Assembly (NCBI GenBank): GCA_016775335.1
Contig: JAEUGJ010000010.1
Coordinates: 86,544-150,543, forward strand
DNA: 64,000 bases
Direction of reading: 5' to 3'
Source of the DNA: Mogibacterium sp.
GTDB taxonomy: Bacteria > Bacillota > Clostridia > Peptostreptococcales > Anaerovoracaceae
Shown here: positions 43,154 through 52,522 of the stretch, one piece after another
How the letters are laid out: each line of letters opens with the position of its first letter
Position numbering within the stretch: position 1 is the stretch's first letter
Notes under the pieces: model-generated
Told to the model about the DNA's origin: nothing
What the model saw: the letters and a program-made list of their open reading frames with translations, nothing else
The model's database searches: none
Position numbers and translations under genes: made by a program

Positions 43154-44893
43154 ATGAGAGAAATGACATTTCGGAAAATCCGGAAACTGGGGATAATCGG
43201 AATTCTTTTTATGGTGGGGATGGTAATGTCCCTGCAGGGGGCTTTTGCCGGGGAGAAACCGGCACTTCAGAATCCGAAGGTAGTCTCGGATAAAAGCATG
43301 ATTGCCGGACAGAACACCACCTGGGACACCGTTTACTACGGCTACTATCCGCAGACGGAAATCGTGGGAGCTGCCGATCAGTGCGGCATCAAAACCCGGC
43401 TATGGAAATCGGAGAAAGATTACGCTTTGGAGCCGGAAGTGTATGCCAAGCTGGAGACGGCAAAGTATACGGCTCAGGGGGACACGGTGCTGGACGGTAT
43501 CAAGTACCGCCGCATGAAGGCTGGTGATCGGACGTACGTCTCCATAAACAGTGAAATCAACAATCACTATTTGTGGACTTCCGGAATCAAATATCATTAC
43601 TTCCGCTATGAGCCGATTCGCTGGCGGGTTCTTACCGTTCAGGACACATCCAAGGGCAAGCGGGCGCTGCTTCTGGCGGACAAAATCCTGGATGATCGGA
43701 AGTACAACGAAACAGAGGGCGGCACCACCTGGGAGAAGTCCACGCTTCGCAGCTGGCTCAACGGATACGGTGCACAGGCCAATCAAGCCGGGCGAGATTA
43801 CAGCAAGAACGGTTTCATAAAAACAGCATTCCGGGAGGCTCAGCAAACACCGATTGTCACCGGCGAATTGGCGAATAAAAACAATTACGCATACGGCACC
43901 AACGGCGGAAACGATACGGCAGATCGAATTTTTCTTTTGTCGGAAGATGAAGTGTACATGTCCTCTACTGCGGCGTACTATGGATTTGTAGCGGCGGGCA
44001 ATTGGGAAAATCAGGACGAAGGAAAGCGCGCCCGGGGCAGCACCTATTCCAAGGCGAAAGGCCTGTGGTGCAACCACGAAGCGGGCTTCGAAGGCAACAG
44101 CATGTGGTGGATGCGTTCCCCGGGTCAGTTCGAGCGGAATGCCGCGTTTGTTTGCAACAAAGGATTCATTCGCTTCTACGGAACGAGGGCGGATGCCAAA
44201 GATGTGGGAATTCGTCCGGCCATGGTTCTGAACATGGATGACGCCGACTGGACATATGGCGGCACTGTGATTTCCAAGGGAGGCGGAACGGAGTCAGCGG
44301 CTCCGGCATCGAATGTTTTCGGGGACGAGACTTTGGAATACGAAGAGGAGGAACCGGCCAAGGTCCCGGTTTCCAAAATCTCCATCTCCGCATCACCGTC
44401 TCTGAAAATCGCCGCCGGTAAGAAGACCATCCTAAAAGCAAAAGTCTCCCCGGCGAAGGCGACCGACCGCTCTGTCACATGGTCTTGCAGCAATACCAAA
44501 TACGCCACGGTGAATAGCAAAGGCGTAGTGACGACTAAGTCTAAAGGAAAAGGCAAGACGGTAACCATCACCGTAAAAGCCAAAGACGGAAGCGGAAAGA
44601 AGTGCTCGGTGAAGGTGCGCATCATGAAGCACAGCGTGAAATCCGTTTCCCTGAAGGGACCGAAAGCCATCAAGCGGGGCAAGAGCGGAAAGATTAAGGC
44701 GAAAATTAAAACCACCGGAAAGGATGCCAACCGCAGCCTTCGGTATTCGTCCAATTCAAAATACGTAAAGGTGACCTCCTCGGGAAAGGTTTCGGTACAG
44801 AAGAAAGCCAAGAAAAACAGCACGGTAAAAATTACCGCAAAGGCGCTGGACGGCACCAATCGCGCGAAAACCATCAAGATTCGCATCAAATAG
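43154..44893 (+). CDS. Secreted DUF6273-like protein with two Ig-like (Big_2) modules
   Basis: The 579-residue protein starts with a signal peptide (MREMTFRKIRKLGIIGI, ending near GAFAG). Residues about 50-370 resemble the DUF6273 domain of clostridial surface proteins: YYGYYPQTE, FRYEPIRWRVL, LRSWLNGYG, RIFLLSEDE, WWMRSPG and IRPAMVLNMDD. The C-terminal 180 residues hold two lysine-rich bacterial Ig-like modules (KISISASPSLKIAAGKKTILKAKVSP and KSVSLKGPKAIKRGKSGKIKAKI) like those of many surface proteins. No sortase motif is seen, so attachment is probably non-covalent. The function is unknown. GAAGGAAAAAGGAA precedes the ATG; its 5' UTR carries the GTGCAC repeats. Confidence 0.78.
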   Translation: MREMTFRKIRKLGIIGILFMVGMVMSLQGAFAGEKPALQNPKVVSDKSMIAGQNTTWDTVYYGYYPQTEIVGAADQCGIKTRLWKSEKDYALEPEVYAKLETAKYTAQGDTVLDGIKYRRMKAGDRTYVSINSEINNHYLWTSGIKYHYFRYEPIRWRVLTVQDTSKGKRALLLADKILDDRKYNETEGGTTWEKSTLRSWLNGYGAQANQAGRDYSKNGFIKTAFREAQQTPIVTGELANKNNYAYGTNGGNDTADRIFLLSEDEVYMSSTAAYYGFVAAGNWENQDEGKRARGSTYSKAKGLWCNHEAGFEGNSMWWMRSPGQFERNAAFVCNKGFIRFYGTRADAKDVGIRPAMVLNMDDADWTYGGTVISKGGGTESAAPASNVFGDETLEYEEEEPAKVPVSKISISASPSLKIAAGKKTILKAKVSPAKATDRSVTWSCSNTKYATVNSKGVVTTKSKGKGKTVTITVKAKDGSGKKCSVKVRIMKHSVKSVSLKGPKAIKRGKSGKIKAKIKTTGKDANRSLRYSSNSKYVKVTSSGKVSVQKKAKKNSTVKITAKALDGTNRAKTIKIRIK

Positions 44894-44930
44894 ACGAAAT
44901 TGGAAAACACCGGAAAAATAAATAGCAACG

Positions 44931-44975
44931 AAGGCAGGTATGTATAGAAAAAAATGATACATACCTGCCTTTATA
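44931..44975 (+). terminator. Terminator after the DUF6273-like gene
   Basis: A perfect 15-bp stem (44931-44945 with 44957-44971) followed by TAT-rich sequence. The gap to the next gene (44976-45091) is very AT-rich and holds TATAAT at 45029-45034 as a possible -10. Confidence 0.82.
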
Positions 44976-45091
44976 TATAGAAAATTAATTATATATATTA
45001 TCTATTATGGAAAACATGTTCAATTAGATATAATTATACAGAAGTTTATACTGATAGTTTATTGCTATTTGTTTTTTGAGAAAGGAAAATC

Positions 45092-48000
45092 ATGAGAAAG
45101 AGAACTCAGAGAATCTCTGCAATTCTTCTTTCCCTGGCGATGGTGCTGACCGCACTGCCGTTCCACCTGGTCTACGCAGACACAGGCGCGGCGGCAGACG
45201 CACCGTCGGTGGATGAAACCCAGGGCAAGACCGATGCGCAGGAAAATGCGAAAGAGGCTTCGGAGCAGGCCTCTTCTTCAGAGAAGAAGGATACCGAAGC
45301 TGCAGAACAGAAGGATGCAGCAAAGAAATCTGTAAGTGCGAAGGCTGAAACGGAAGAGAAGATTGTAACCATCAAATCCGTTAAGGTGGTTTACGTGAAC
45401 GGAAAACCGCTGGAAGACGGACACCTGATCAGTGCATATAGAAGCGACAAAAATGATTACGGTACCAATTACGAAGTGAAGGACGGAAAAATCTACGATC
45501 TCAAGTTGGTTGCCGGAGTTCCGTATAAGATCGGCATCAGCATGGACGATGACATGTCCTGGGACTATGACTTGGCCTACAACGAAAACGGCTACGTTCG
45601 AGTGGCGGTCAACGAAGATTCCACAAAGCTGATGAAGTACGATCTTGCCGGTAAGAAGATTACCGATACACCGGTGACAAAACTGGTGGTGAAAGAATAC
45701 GATACGGAGGATCCGATTCCGCAGGGCAAGGAAGTAAAGGTTGCGGATATTCCTGTCGTTTATGAAGACGGCACCCCGGTTTCCGACGACGAGAACATGG
45801 AATTGGACCTCATCGATATGCAGAAATTGATGGATAACGGTTGGGGCGGTGCCTATTCCACTCGTTACAAGGTAAAGGACGGAAAGATTTCCGGCGTAAA
45901 GATGTATTCAGAGGTACAGTACAAGATCGGATTCGATACCGCAAATCCGTTCTGGCACACGCACGACGTAGTGGGCGCATACAACAGCAATAAGCTGCAG
46001 CGCATTTACGCAAGATACGATGGACAGGCTCCTCTGGAATACGATTATGACGAAGGAATCAACGCTCCGGAGAAGGAAGTTAAAAAGATTGTAGTGAAGA
46101 AGACCACGGAAGTACAGGATCCTTGCGCAACCCCGTCTTCCTGCTGGGTTGAACTGCTTCTTTCCGATAAGGGATACTATGCGGAAAGCGGTTTTGCATG
46201 GAAGGTAACCCGTCTGGATACCGGAAAGTCCAAGACCCTTTACAACAGAGAGGGTACTCTGACCGTTATCGGTGCAGCCAATGTGGAATATCTTCTGACG
46301 CTGGAGGAGAATGATACCTATGAAATCGACTTCGACTCCAACCCGATTTACAAGCAGTTTAAAGACAGAGGCGGAATTCCGTTCCACTTTACACAGGACA
46401 ACAAAGGAAAATGGCAGGCCGTTCTGGAGGGCTACAGCGTAGAAGACTCCATGAGCCGTCTGAATTACAACTATGTCGATCTGAAGAGAATTGACGGAAA
46501 GCAGAACAGCACCAACCACAAATTCTCCGATGACATGTGTGGCGGCAGCGGCAGCGAAGATGCGGGCGTAAAAACTCTGTATGCGAAGGACATCGCAACC
46601 CTCAAGGGAATGAAGGTGAACGAAGTTTCCGGATCCACCCGGACGCCGCTGAAGAAGGACGTTACTTTTATTTTCTACGATAGCTCCACTCAGACCATTG
46701 AGGCAAAGGTTACCGCAAAGAACGGCGTTCTTCCGGATGTTTCGATGTACAAGGATCACCGCTACATCGTCTATGCTCAGGACAGCCAATACGAAATGCC
46801 GAATTACTACATTCAGATTTCCGCAGACGGCAAAGCAACCACTTACAAGAACGGCATCAAAGAAGTATCCGGCTTCGACATGGTACGCCGTGAAGCAGAG
46901 CTGGCAAAACCGGAAGATGCAGCAAGAGTACAGGTGAAGATGCCGGTATTCTATGTGGACAAAGACGGAAATCAGCAGACCGTTTCCGGCGTAAAAGTAA
47001 GACTGGTGAATCAGTACGATACCGTAGAGGCTGTCAGCGACAAGGATGGAAACATCGATGTGAATCTGATGGAAGATTACAACTACATGGTTCTCGTGGA
47101 TGACAAGAAGTATGCGATTGAATCCTTCCCGCTTACCGTTAAAGACAAGTCGGAATACGGATGGGGTAAATACACATTCAACCATTTCAGCTGCGGAAGC
47201 GTCAGCTCCCTGTTCCTGGTGGACAAGGGAACCGAGCATGACAGAGACGTGCAGATGATCGGTTCTTCCAAGGACACGACCGTAACCGGCCTGAACTTCG
47301 GAAACGGAAGCTACTTCATCAATGACCGCGTGGTAGACCAGAAGGTAAAAGCACTGGAAGGCAAGGACTACGAGGTTGTAGACGTGGATGCGGTAAACAT
47401 GTATCGTACCGAGATTTCCAAGCTTTCGGCGGGAGATTTCGTGTACACCCGTGTGGTTCCGGAAGGAAAGAAGGTTTCGAAGGTATACTACATCGATGAT
47501 AACGATAAGCTCCATGAGCTGAAGTTCATCGAAAGCAACGGTGTCGTTACCTTTAAGATGGGATCCGTTTCCCTGTACAACAATGTCATCGTGTACGCAG
47601 GGGAACAGCTTCAGGCAAAGGGCGTTTCCCTGTCCAAGACTTCTTACACTTATTCCGGTAAGGCAAAGAAACCGGCAGTGACCGTTACATTTGGCGGCAA
47701 AAAACTGAAGGCCGGAAGCGATTACACCGTAAGCTATTCTGCAAATAAGAATGTAGGAAAAGCAAAAGTGGTTGTTACCGGTAAGGGAAAATATGAAGGC
47801 ACAATCACAAAGACCTTCAAGATCAATCCAAAAGGCACTTCTGTCAAACATCTGAAGAGAGGCGTGAGAGCATTCAAGCCGACCTGGAAGAAGCAGACCA
47901 AGCAGATCAGCGGATACCAGGTGCAGTACTCCACCAAGAAGAGCTTCAAATCGGCAAAGATTAAGAACGTTTCTTCGAAGAAGAAGTCCACATGGGTCAT

Positions 48001-48112
48001 CAAGCAGAAGAGACACAAGAAGTACTACGTAAGAATCCGTACCTACAAGAAGGTGGGCGGAAGCAAGTACTACTCCAATTGGTCCTCCACAAAGAGCATC
48101 AAAACAAAGTAG
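45092..48112 (+). CDS. Large secreted surface protein with C-terminal Ig-like and Fn3-like modules
   Basis: The 1006-residue protein starts with a signal peptide (MRKRTQRISAILLSLAMVL, cleavage near VYADT), then an Ala/Glu/Lys-rich stretch (about 30-95). The middle 700 residues are repeated beta-rich segments of a type I do not recognise; two related parts read VYVNGKPLEDGHL and VVYEDGTPVSDDENM, suggesting internal duplication. Residues about 850-920 form an Ig-like domain (SYTYSGKAKKPAVTVTFGGK) and the last 80 an Fn3-like module ending KYYSNWSSTKSIKTK, nearly the same as the end of the protein at 56743. There is no sortase motif. Probably an adhesin or structural surface protein. Confidence 0.75.
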   Translation: MRKRTQRISAILLSLAMVLTALPFHLVYADTGAAADAPSVDETQGKTDAQENAKEASEQASSSEKKDTEAAEQKDAAKKSVSAKAETEEKIVTIKSVKVVYVNGKPLEDGHLISAYRSDKNDYGTNYEVKDGKIYDLKLVAGVPYKIGISMDDDMSWDYDLAYNENGYVRVAVNEDSTKLMKYDLAGKKITDTPVTKLVVKEYDTEDPIPQGKEVKVADIPVVYEDGTPVSDDENMELDLIDMQKLMDNGWGGAYSTRYKVKDGKISGVKMYSEVQYKIGFDTANPFWHTHDVVGAYNSNKLQRIYARYDGQAPLEYDYDEGINAPEKEVKKIVVKKTTEVQDPCATPSSCWVELLLSDKGYYAESGFAWKVTRLDTGKSKTLYNREGTLTVIGAANVEYLLTLEENDTYEIDFDSNPIYKQFKDRGGIPFHFTQDNKGKWQAVLEGYSVEDSMSRLNYNYVDLKRIDGKQNSTNHKFSDDMCGGSGSEDAGVKTLYAKDIATLKGMKVNEVSGSTRTPLKKDVTFIFYDSSTQTIEAKVTAKNGVLPDVSMYKDHRYIVYAQDSQYEMPNYYIQISADGKATTYKNGIKEVSGFDMVRREAELAKPEDAARVQVKMPVFYVDKDGNQQTVSGVKVRLVNQYDTVEAVSDKDGNIDVNLMEDYNYMVLVDDKKYAIESFPLTVKDKSEYGWGKYTFNHFSCGSVSSLFLVDKGTEHDRDVQMIGSSKDTTVTGLNFGNGSYFINDRVVDQKVKALEGKDYEVVDVDAVNMYRTEISKLSAGDFVYTRVVPEGKKVSKVYYIDDNDKLHELKFIESNGVVTFKMGSVSLYNNVIVYAGEQLQAKGVSLSKTSYTYSGKAKKPAVTVTFGGKKLKAGSDYTVSYSANKNVGKAKVVVTGKGKYEGTITKTFKINPKGTSVKHLKRGVRAFKPTWKKQTKQISGYQVQYSTKKSFKSAKIKNVSSKKKSTWVIKQKRHKKYYVRIRTYKKVGGSKYYSNWSSTKSIKTK

Positions 48113-48142
48113 TTTTCGGGAAAACGAAAACCATCCATACTT

Positions 48143-48197
48143 AAAGAAGAAGAGATTGGCGCTGCCTTCGGGCGGCTCCGATCTCTTCTTCTTTTCA
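48143..48197 (+). terminator. Terminator after the 45092 gene
   Basis: AAAGAAGAAGAGAT (48143-48156) pairs with ATCTCTTCTTCTTT (48181-48194), with a further GGCGCTGCC/GGCGGCTCC part around a TTCG loop. Confidence 0.85.
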
Positions 48198-48211
48198 TCA
48201 CCGTATGAACA

Positions 48212-48240
48212 TTGAAAAGAGACGGCGTTCGGGCTATAAT
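48212..48240 (+). promoter_or_regulatory. Promoter of the MscS-like gene
   Basis: TTGAAA (48212-48217), 17 nt, TATAAT (48235-48240). It overlaps an in-frame ATG at 48212, which therefore cannot be the start codon. Confidence 0.8.
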
Positions 48241-48289
48241 GATGCTGCTTGTATTTTGGGCGAAAGCCCGAGAAGAAAAGGAGAAAAGC

Positions 48290-49090
48290 GTGGAGAAAAG
48301 TCTGGAAAAAGTTTTGAGCGTGCTGCTGTCCAAAGGGATGATTATCAGCGCCACTTACATTGTGGCCGCCTTCATCCTGGTCGTGGTGCTGAACCATTTA
48401 TCCAAGAAATACCGGGAAAAAATCGACCCCGCGGACATTCGCCTGAATGCTTTTGTGCGGAGCGTCTTCAATACCATAAAGGGAATCGTCGTGGTCATCT
48501 GCCTGTTCGCGGTGCTTCAGGCCAACGATATCAACATCACGTCCATGATTACCGGCGTCGGCGTGGTCAGTGCCATTGCCGGCCTGGCGCTGCAGGATTT
48601 CTTCAAGGACATCATCATGGGGGTTCACATCGTGAACGACCATTCCGTGGTGGTGGGTGAAGTGGTGGAAATCAACGGAATCGAGGGCATCGTGCTGAGC
48701 TTCTCCCTGATGACCACCGTGCTTCAGGACCTGAACACGGGCAACACGGTGGTGATGTGCAATCGAAATATCACCCAGGTGGCCAAGGTGAACGGCATCT
48801 ACGACATCGATCTGCAGCTGGCCTATTCGGAAGATCCGGATCGGGTAAAAAAAGTTTTCAGCGAGGCGGCAAAGGAAATCGCCAAGAACAAGGGGATTAC
48901 CCGGGCGGAATATCTGGGCATTCAGCGGTATGAGGCGTCCGGGGTGATCTATCGGATTCGCTATTACTGTTCTCCGAAGATTCACTGGCCCATGATGCGG
49001 GCGTCCATGGCCATCATCCAGCGGCATATCATCGCCTCCGGACTGGAGATTCCGTATCCGCAGATGGATGTGCATCATCGGAACATGTAA
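48290..49090 (+). CDS. Small-conductance mechanosensitive channel (MscS family)
   Basis: MscS channels open under membrane tension and release solutes after osmotic downshift. The 266-residue protein has two or three N-terminal hydrophobic helices, the pore-lining helix ITGVGVVSAIAGLALQDFFKDIIMG with its Gly/Ala packing, then the beta domain VNDHSVVVGEVVEINGIEGIV and a C-terminal alpha/beta domain. The start chosen is GTG at 48290, 6 nt after AAAGGAG and downstream of the promoter; an ATG at 48212 lies in the -35 box. It is a single-gene unit between surface-protein and peptidase genes. Confidence 0.9.
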   Translation: MEKSLEKVLSVLLSKGMIISATYIVAAFILVVVLNHLSKKYREKIDPADIRLNAFVRSVFNTIKGIVVVICLFAVLQANDINITSMITGVGVVSAIAGLALQDFFKDIIMGVHIVNDHSVVVGEVVEINGIEGIVLSFSLMTTVLQDLNTGNTVVMCNRNITQVAKVNGIYDIDLQLAYSEDPDRVKKVFSEAAKEIAKNKGITRAEYLGIQRYEASGVIYRIRYYCSPKIHWPMMRASMAIIQRHIIASGLEIPYPQMDVHHRNM

Positions 49091-49215
49091 TCTATGAGAA
49101 CATCTCTTTTTATTGAAAAACAAAATAGTAGACCGAAGTTTAGACTTTATACTAGTTTATGAAAACCAATCGTGATATTATAGGGTCAGAGTCATTATGC
49201 ATTAAGGAGGACGAA

Positions 49216-50316
49216 ATGATGAACGAAAAATTCACTGCAAAACAGAACGAAAGAATTGCTCGTGTAATGGAGAAAATGAAGGAAAACGGCCTGGAACAGC
49301 TGCTGATCAGCGATCCGAAGAGCATCGCATTCCTGACCGGTATCTTCGTAGATCCGTATGAAAGACTTTGGGCACTGCTGCTGAAGTCCAACGGGGAGCA
49401 CGTATTCTTCATGAACACACTGTTCTTCGTTTCCGAAACAGGATACAAGGAAGTTTGGTTCACCGACATGGATGATCAGATCGGTCTGATCATGGAGAAC
49501 ATCGACAAAGAGGGTACCCTGGGTATCGACAAGACTTGGGCGGCTCGTTTCCTGATTCCGCTACAGGAACGTTGCCCGAACCTGAAGACCGTATGGGGTT
49601 CCAACTGCGTAGATGATGTTCGTGCAGAAAAGGACGAAGAGGAAATCGCTCTCATGAAGAAGGCTTCCGAAATCAACGACCTGGTAATGGAGAGAGTTGC
49701 TGAGTACATCAAGGAAGGCATGACCGAGAGACAGGTTGCGGACTTTATCGATGCAGAGTACCTCAAGGAAGGTGCATCCGGAAACAGCTTCCCGACCATC
49801 GTATGCTTCGGCGAGAACGCTGCAGACCAGCACCACGAGCCGAGCGAAACCAGAACTTTGAAGGCCGGCGAGTGCATCCTGATTGACATGGGCTGCGTAT
49901 GGAAGGGCTACTGCTCCGACATGACCAGAACATTCTACTGCAAGAGCGTTGATGAAGAGCAGGCAAAGATTCACGACATCGTTCGTACCGCTGTTCTGAA
50001 GGCAGAAGAAGTAATCAAGCCGGGAATTCCGGTTTGTGACATCGACAAGCAGGCAAGAGATTACATTGATGAGATGGGATACACCAAGTACTGGGGCGTT
50101 CGTCTGGGACACTTCATCGGTCAGGACGACCACGAATTCGGTGATGTAAGCCCGATCAACCACAATCCGGCTGCTGTCGGCAACATCTTCTCCATTGAGC
50201 CGGGAATCTACATCGAAGGAAAGTACGGCGTTCGTGTAGAGGACCTGGTTCTGGTAACAGAGGATGGTCACGAACTTCTGAACCACGTTGAGAAGAAGTA
50301 TCGTATCGTTGGCTAA
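49216..50316 (+). CDS. M24 family Xaa-Pro peptidase
   Basis: The 366-residue protein is a relative of the product at 15117-16211. It has a creatinase-N domain (LISDPKSIAFLTGIF) and the M24 metal site: IDMGCVWKGYCSDMTRT (two Asp), GHFIGQDDHE (His), SIEPGIYIEG (Glu) and GVRVEDLVLVTEDG (Glu). It should cut next to proline in short peptides. The ATG at 49216 or 49219 follows AGGAGG (49205-49210); the first is taken. It is monocistronic, 33 kb from the other proline peptidases, and ends at a clear terminator. Confidence 0.9.
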   Translation: MMNEKFTAKQNERIARVMEKMKENGLEQLLISDPKSIAFLTGIFVDPYERLWALLLKSNGEHVFFMNTLFFVSETGYKEVWFTDMDDQIGLIMENIDKEGTLGIDKTWAARFLIPLQERCPNLKTVWGSNCVDDVRAEKDEEEIALMKKASEINDLVMERVAEYIKEGMTERQVADFIDAEYLKEGASGNSFPTIVCFGENAADQHHEPSETRTLKAGECILIDMGCVWKGYCSDMTRTFYCKSVDEEQAKIHDIVRTAVLKAEEVIKPGIPVCDIDKQARDYIDEMGYTKYWGVRLGHFIGQDDHEFGDVSPINHNPAAVGNIFSIEPGIYIEGKYGVRVEDLVLVTEDGHELLNHVEKKYRIVG

Positions 50317-50355
50317 TCTCTGAGCAATCGGAAGATTTTGAATTTCAGATGATGA

Positions 50356-50394
50356 AAAGAAGCGGATGTAACTGCGGTTATTCCGCTTCTTTGT
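50356..50394 (+). terminator. Terminator after the M24 peptidase gene
   Basis: AAAGAAGCGGA (50356-50366) pairs with TCCGCTTCTTT (50382-50392). Confidence 0.75.
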
Positions 50395-50418
50395 ATTAAG
50401 GGAAAAGGAGAGTTGTGT

Positions 50419-51570
50419 ATGCTGGAACAGGTGCTGCTGATATTGTTGGTTCTGATGAGTGCCGCCATCATTGCGCTTTTGTGGATGTTGGCGGGGGGCG
50501 TGCGACGGAGCGGCGCCAAGACCGGGGAATACTTTCGGCTGTACAATCAGTCGGCGCTGGAAACCCAGAAGGCTATTGCCCAGCAGCAGGACGCTTTGCA
50601 GCGGGCGGTGGCCCAGCAGCAGGATGCTCGGCTGAAGGCGCTGGACGAAAACTTTAGCCGGCTTCGTCAGGAGAACGCTCAGCAGATTGAAAATATCCGA
50701 AAGACGGTGGATGAGAAGCTTCAGGATACCCTGGAAACCAAGCTCACTCAGTCTTTTGGTTTGGTCAACGAGCGACTGGAACAGGTGTACAAGGGGTTGG
50801 GAGAAATGCAGACCATCGCCTCCAATGTGGGGGATCTGAAGAAAATCCTTTCCAACGTGAAGACCCGGGGCATTCTGGGAGAGGTACAGTTGGGCGGAAT
50901 TCTGGAGCAGATTCTCAGCCCGGAGCAGTACGAGGAGAACGTGGCCACCCGGCCGGGAAGCTCGGAACGGGTGGAGTTTGCGGTAAAACTTCCGGGTTCC
51001 GGTACGGGAGAGACCGTATACCTTCCCATCGATGCCAAATTCCCGGGGGACACCTACAGTGCCCTCCAGGATGCGTATGATACCGGGGACAAGGCGGAAA
51101 TTGAACTGGCGCGGAAGCGGCTTCTTACGCGGATCGCGTCGGAAGGGAAGGAGATTCACGATAAGTATATCGCCGTCCCGTACACCACGGATTTTGCAGT
51201 GATGTTTTTACCCTTTGAGGGGTTGTACGCGGAAGTGGTGCGCAACGGGATGATTGAGATGCTTCAGCGGAAGTACCGGGTGACCGTTGCGGGGCCGACC
51301 ACCATGGCGGCGCTGCTGAATTCCCTGCAGATGGGCTTTAACACTTTGGCAATCGAGAAGCGGTCCAACGAGGTGTGGAAGCTGCTGGCGTCGGTGCGGT
51401 CGGAATTCGATACCTTTGCGGATGTACTGCAGAGCACTCAGCATCGGCTGAATCAGGCCAATGCAGATCTGGATCGGCTGGTGGGCGTTCGGACCCGGCA
51501 GATTCAACGAAAGCTGCGGAACGTTTCGGAGATGGGGAGTGAAACCGAATTGGAGAATCTTGACGAATAA
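50419..51570 (+). CDS. rmuC: DNA recombination protein RmuC homologue
   Basis: RmuC limits inversions at short inverted repeats in E. coli and has a restriction-nuclease-like core. The 383-residue protein has an N-terminal membrane segment (LLILLVLMSAAIIALLWML), a long coiled coil (about 45-115, QQQDALQRAVAQQQDARLKALDE), then the conserved core with KTRGILGEVQLGGILEQILSPEQYEENV, LPIDAKFPGDTY and FLPFEGLYAEVV. The chosen ATG has AAAGGAG at 8 nt. It is of note here because the window carries many inverted repeats, though no direct link is shown. Confidence 0.92.
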   Translation: MLEQVLLILLVLMSAAIIALLWMLAGGVRRSGAKTGEYFRLYNQSALETQKAIAQQQDALQRAVAQQQDARLKALDENFSRLRQENAQQIENIRKTVDEKLQDTLETKLTQSFGLVNERLEQVYKGLGEMQTIASNVGDLKKILSNVKTRGILGEVQLGGILEQILSPEQYEENVATRPGSSERVEFAVKLPGSGTGETVYLPIDAKFPGDTYSALQDAYDTGDKAEIELARKRLLTRIASEGKEIHDKYIAVPYTTDFAVMFLPFEGLYAEVVRNGMIEMLQRKYRVTVAGPTTMAALLNSLQMGFNTLAIEKRSNEVWKLLASVRSEFDTFADVLQSTQHRLNQANADLDRLVGVRTRQIQRKLRNVSEMGSETELENLDE

Positions 51571-51704
51571 AGCAGTTGACTACCGGTTTGGTATGTGGTA
51601 TTTTTAAATAATGTTGCACAGTAATGAATAATATTTCAAACTGTGGCGACGACAGGAGAGAATGAGGGAATTCTAGGGACTGGAGAGCGAAAGGAATAAG
51701 ACGA

Positions 51705-52142
51705 ATGCTATTTACAAGGGAAACCGATTACGCACTGCGGCTGCTTCGGAATCTTGATGCAAAGGAGCACAAGAGCATCAGCCAAATCATTGACAAAGAA
51801 CTTATGACCACGGCCATTACCTATAAGGTTGCCCGAAAACTGGATCGAGGCGGCCTGGTTGAAAGTGTCCGGGGAAATTCCGGCGGGTACAAGCTAACCA
51901 GGGATTTGAGCGAGATTACCCTCTACGATCTTTTCAGAATCATGAATCCGGATACGGTGCTCAACGACTGCCTGCACCCGGATGTGAATTGCCCGTTGGA
52001 CTCGGGGGATGCACCCTGCCGATTCCACAAGGAACTTTGCCGAATCCAGAAGGTGCTCTTTGAAGAGCTTCAAAGAAAATCTCTGGCGGAGATTTTGAAG
52101 GAAGAGGCTGCGGACGAGCAGGCAGAACAACACACAGAATAG
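51705..52142 (+). CDS. Rrf2-family transcriptional regulator
   Basis: The 145-residue protein starts MLFTRETDYALRLLRNL, the usual Rrf2 opening, followed by a winged helix (TTAITYKVARKLDRGGLVESVRGNSGGYKL). Cysteines in CLHPDVNCPLDSGDAPC sit where IscR, NsrR and CymR differ, and could hold an iron-sulfur cluster or sense thiols. Rrf2 members control cysteine, iron-sulfur or redox genes; targets are not evident. It is a single-gene unit 134 bases after rmuC. Confidence 0.9.
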   Translation: MLFTRETDYALRLLRNLDAKEHKSISQIIDKELMTTAITYKVARKLDRGGLVESVRGNSGGYKLTRDLSEITLYDLFRIMNPDTVLNDCLHPDVNCPLDSGDAPCRFHKELCRIQKVLFEELQRKSLAEILKEEAADEQAEQHTE

Positions 52143-52163
52143 CGAATTTTTACAGATAAGGTA

Positions 52164-52198
52164 ACAGCGGCGGAAGTGATTCTGCCGCTGTTTTTTTG
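52164..52198 (+). terminator. Terminator after the Rrf2 gene
   Basis: ACAGCGGC (52164-52171) pairs with GCCGCTGT (52184-52191), followed by TTTTTTT. Confidence 0.88.
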
Positions 52199-52254
52199 GT
52201 CATTCGCCCGGCGGGCGTCCCTGTTGGCGCCGCCGCTGTGGGTTGGCGACTCCT

Positions 52255-52306
52255 GTTGGCGCCACACCGCCGGCAAACCCTTAAGTCACCGTCGGGTCCC
52301 GCCAAC
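52255..52306. repeat. 52-nt palindromic element, GTTGGCGCCAC arms
   Basis: GTTGGCGCCAC (52255-52265) and GTCCCGCCAAC (52296-52306) pair at 9 of 11 positions around a 30-nt loop very like that at 25 kb. Two more left-arm fragments (GTTGGCG) precede it at 52223 and 52242. Confidence 0.75.
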
Positions 52307-52361
52307 AGGACACCCCGAATCCGCGCCTCCGCCTGCCTCCGTCGGCCTTTCCCGCGACGCG

Positions 52362-52413
52362 ATTTGCTCCCCACTGCCCGCAAAGCCTTATGCCACCGTC
52401 GGGTCCCGCCAAC
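52362..52413. repeat. 52-nt element with mismatched (chimeric) arms
   Basis: The left arm ATTTGCTCCCC (52362-52372) matches the arm type of the element at 63869, while the right arm GTCCCGCCAAC (52403-52413) is identical to that of the neighbouring element. The 30-nt loop is intact. The arms cannot pair. Confidence 0.7.
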
Positions 52414-52436
52414 AGGGCGCCCGGTTTGTGAGAGCA

Positions 52437-52497
52437 GAGAAAAAAGACTGCCGATACTTATCTCCTGCAAAGCATTCAATAAGTATCGGCAGTCTTA
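52437..52497 (-). terminator. Terminator of the AIM24-like gene
   Basis: A perfect 18-bp stem (52444-52461 with 52479-52496) is followed on the minus strand by TTTTTTCTCTG. Confidence 0.9.
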
Positions 52498-52522
52498 AAG
52501 GTTTTACTAACGAAAATAAAAT

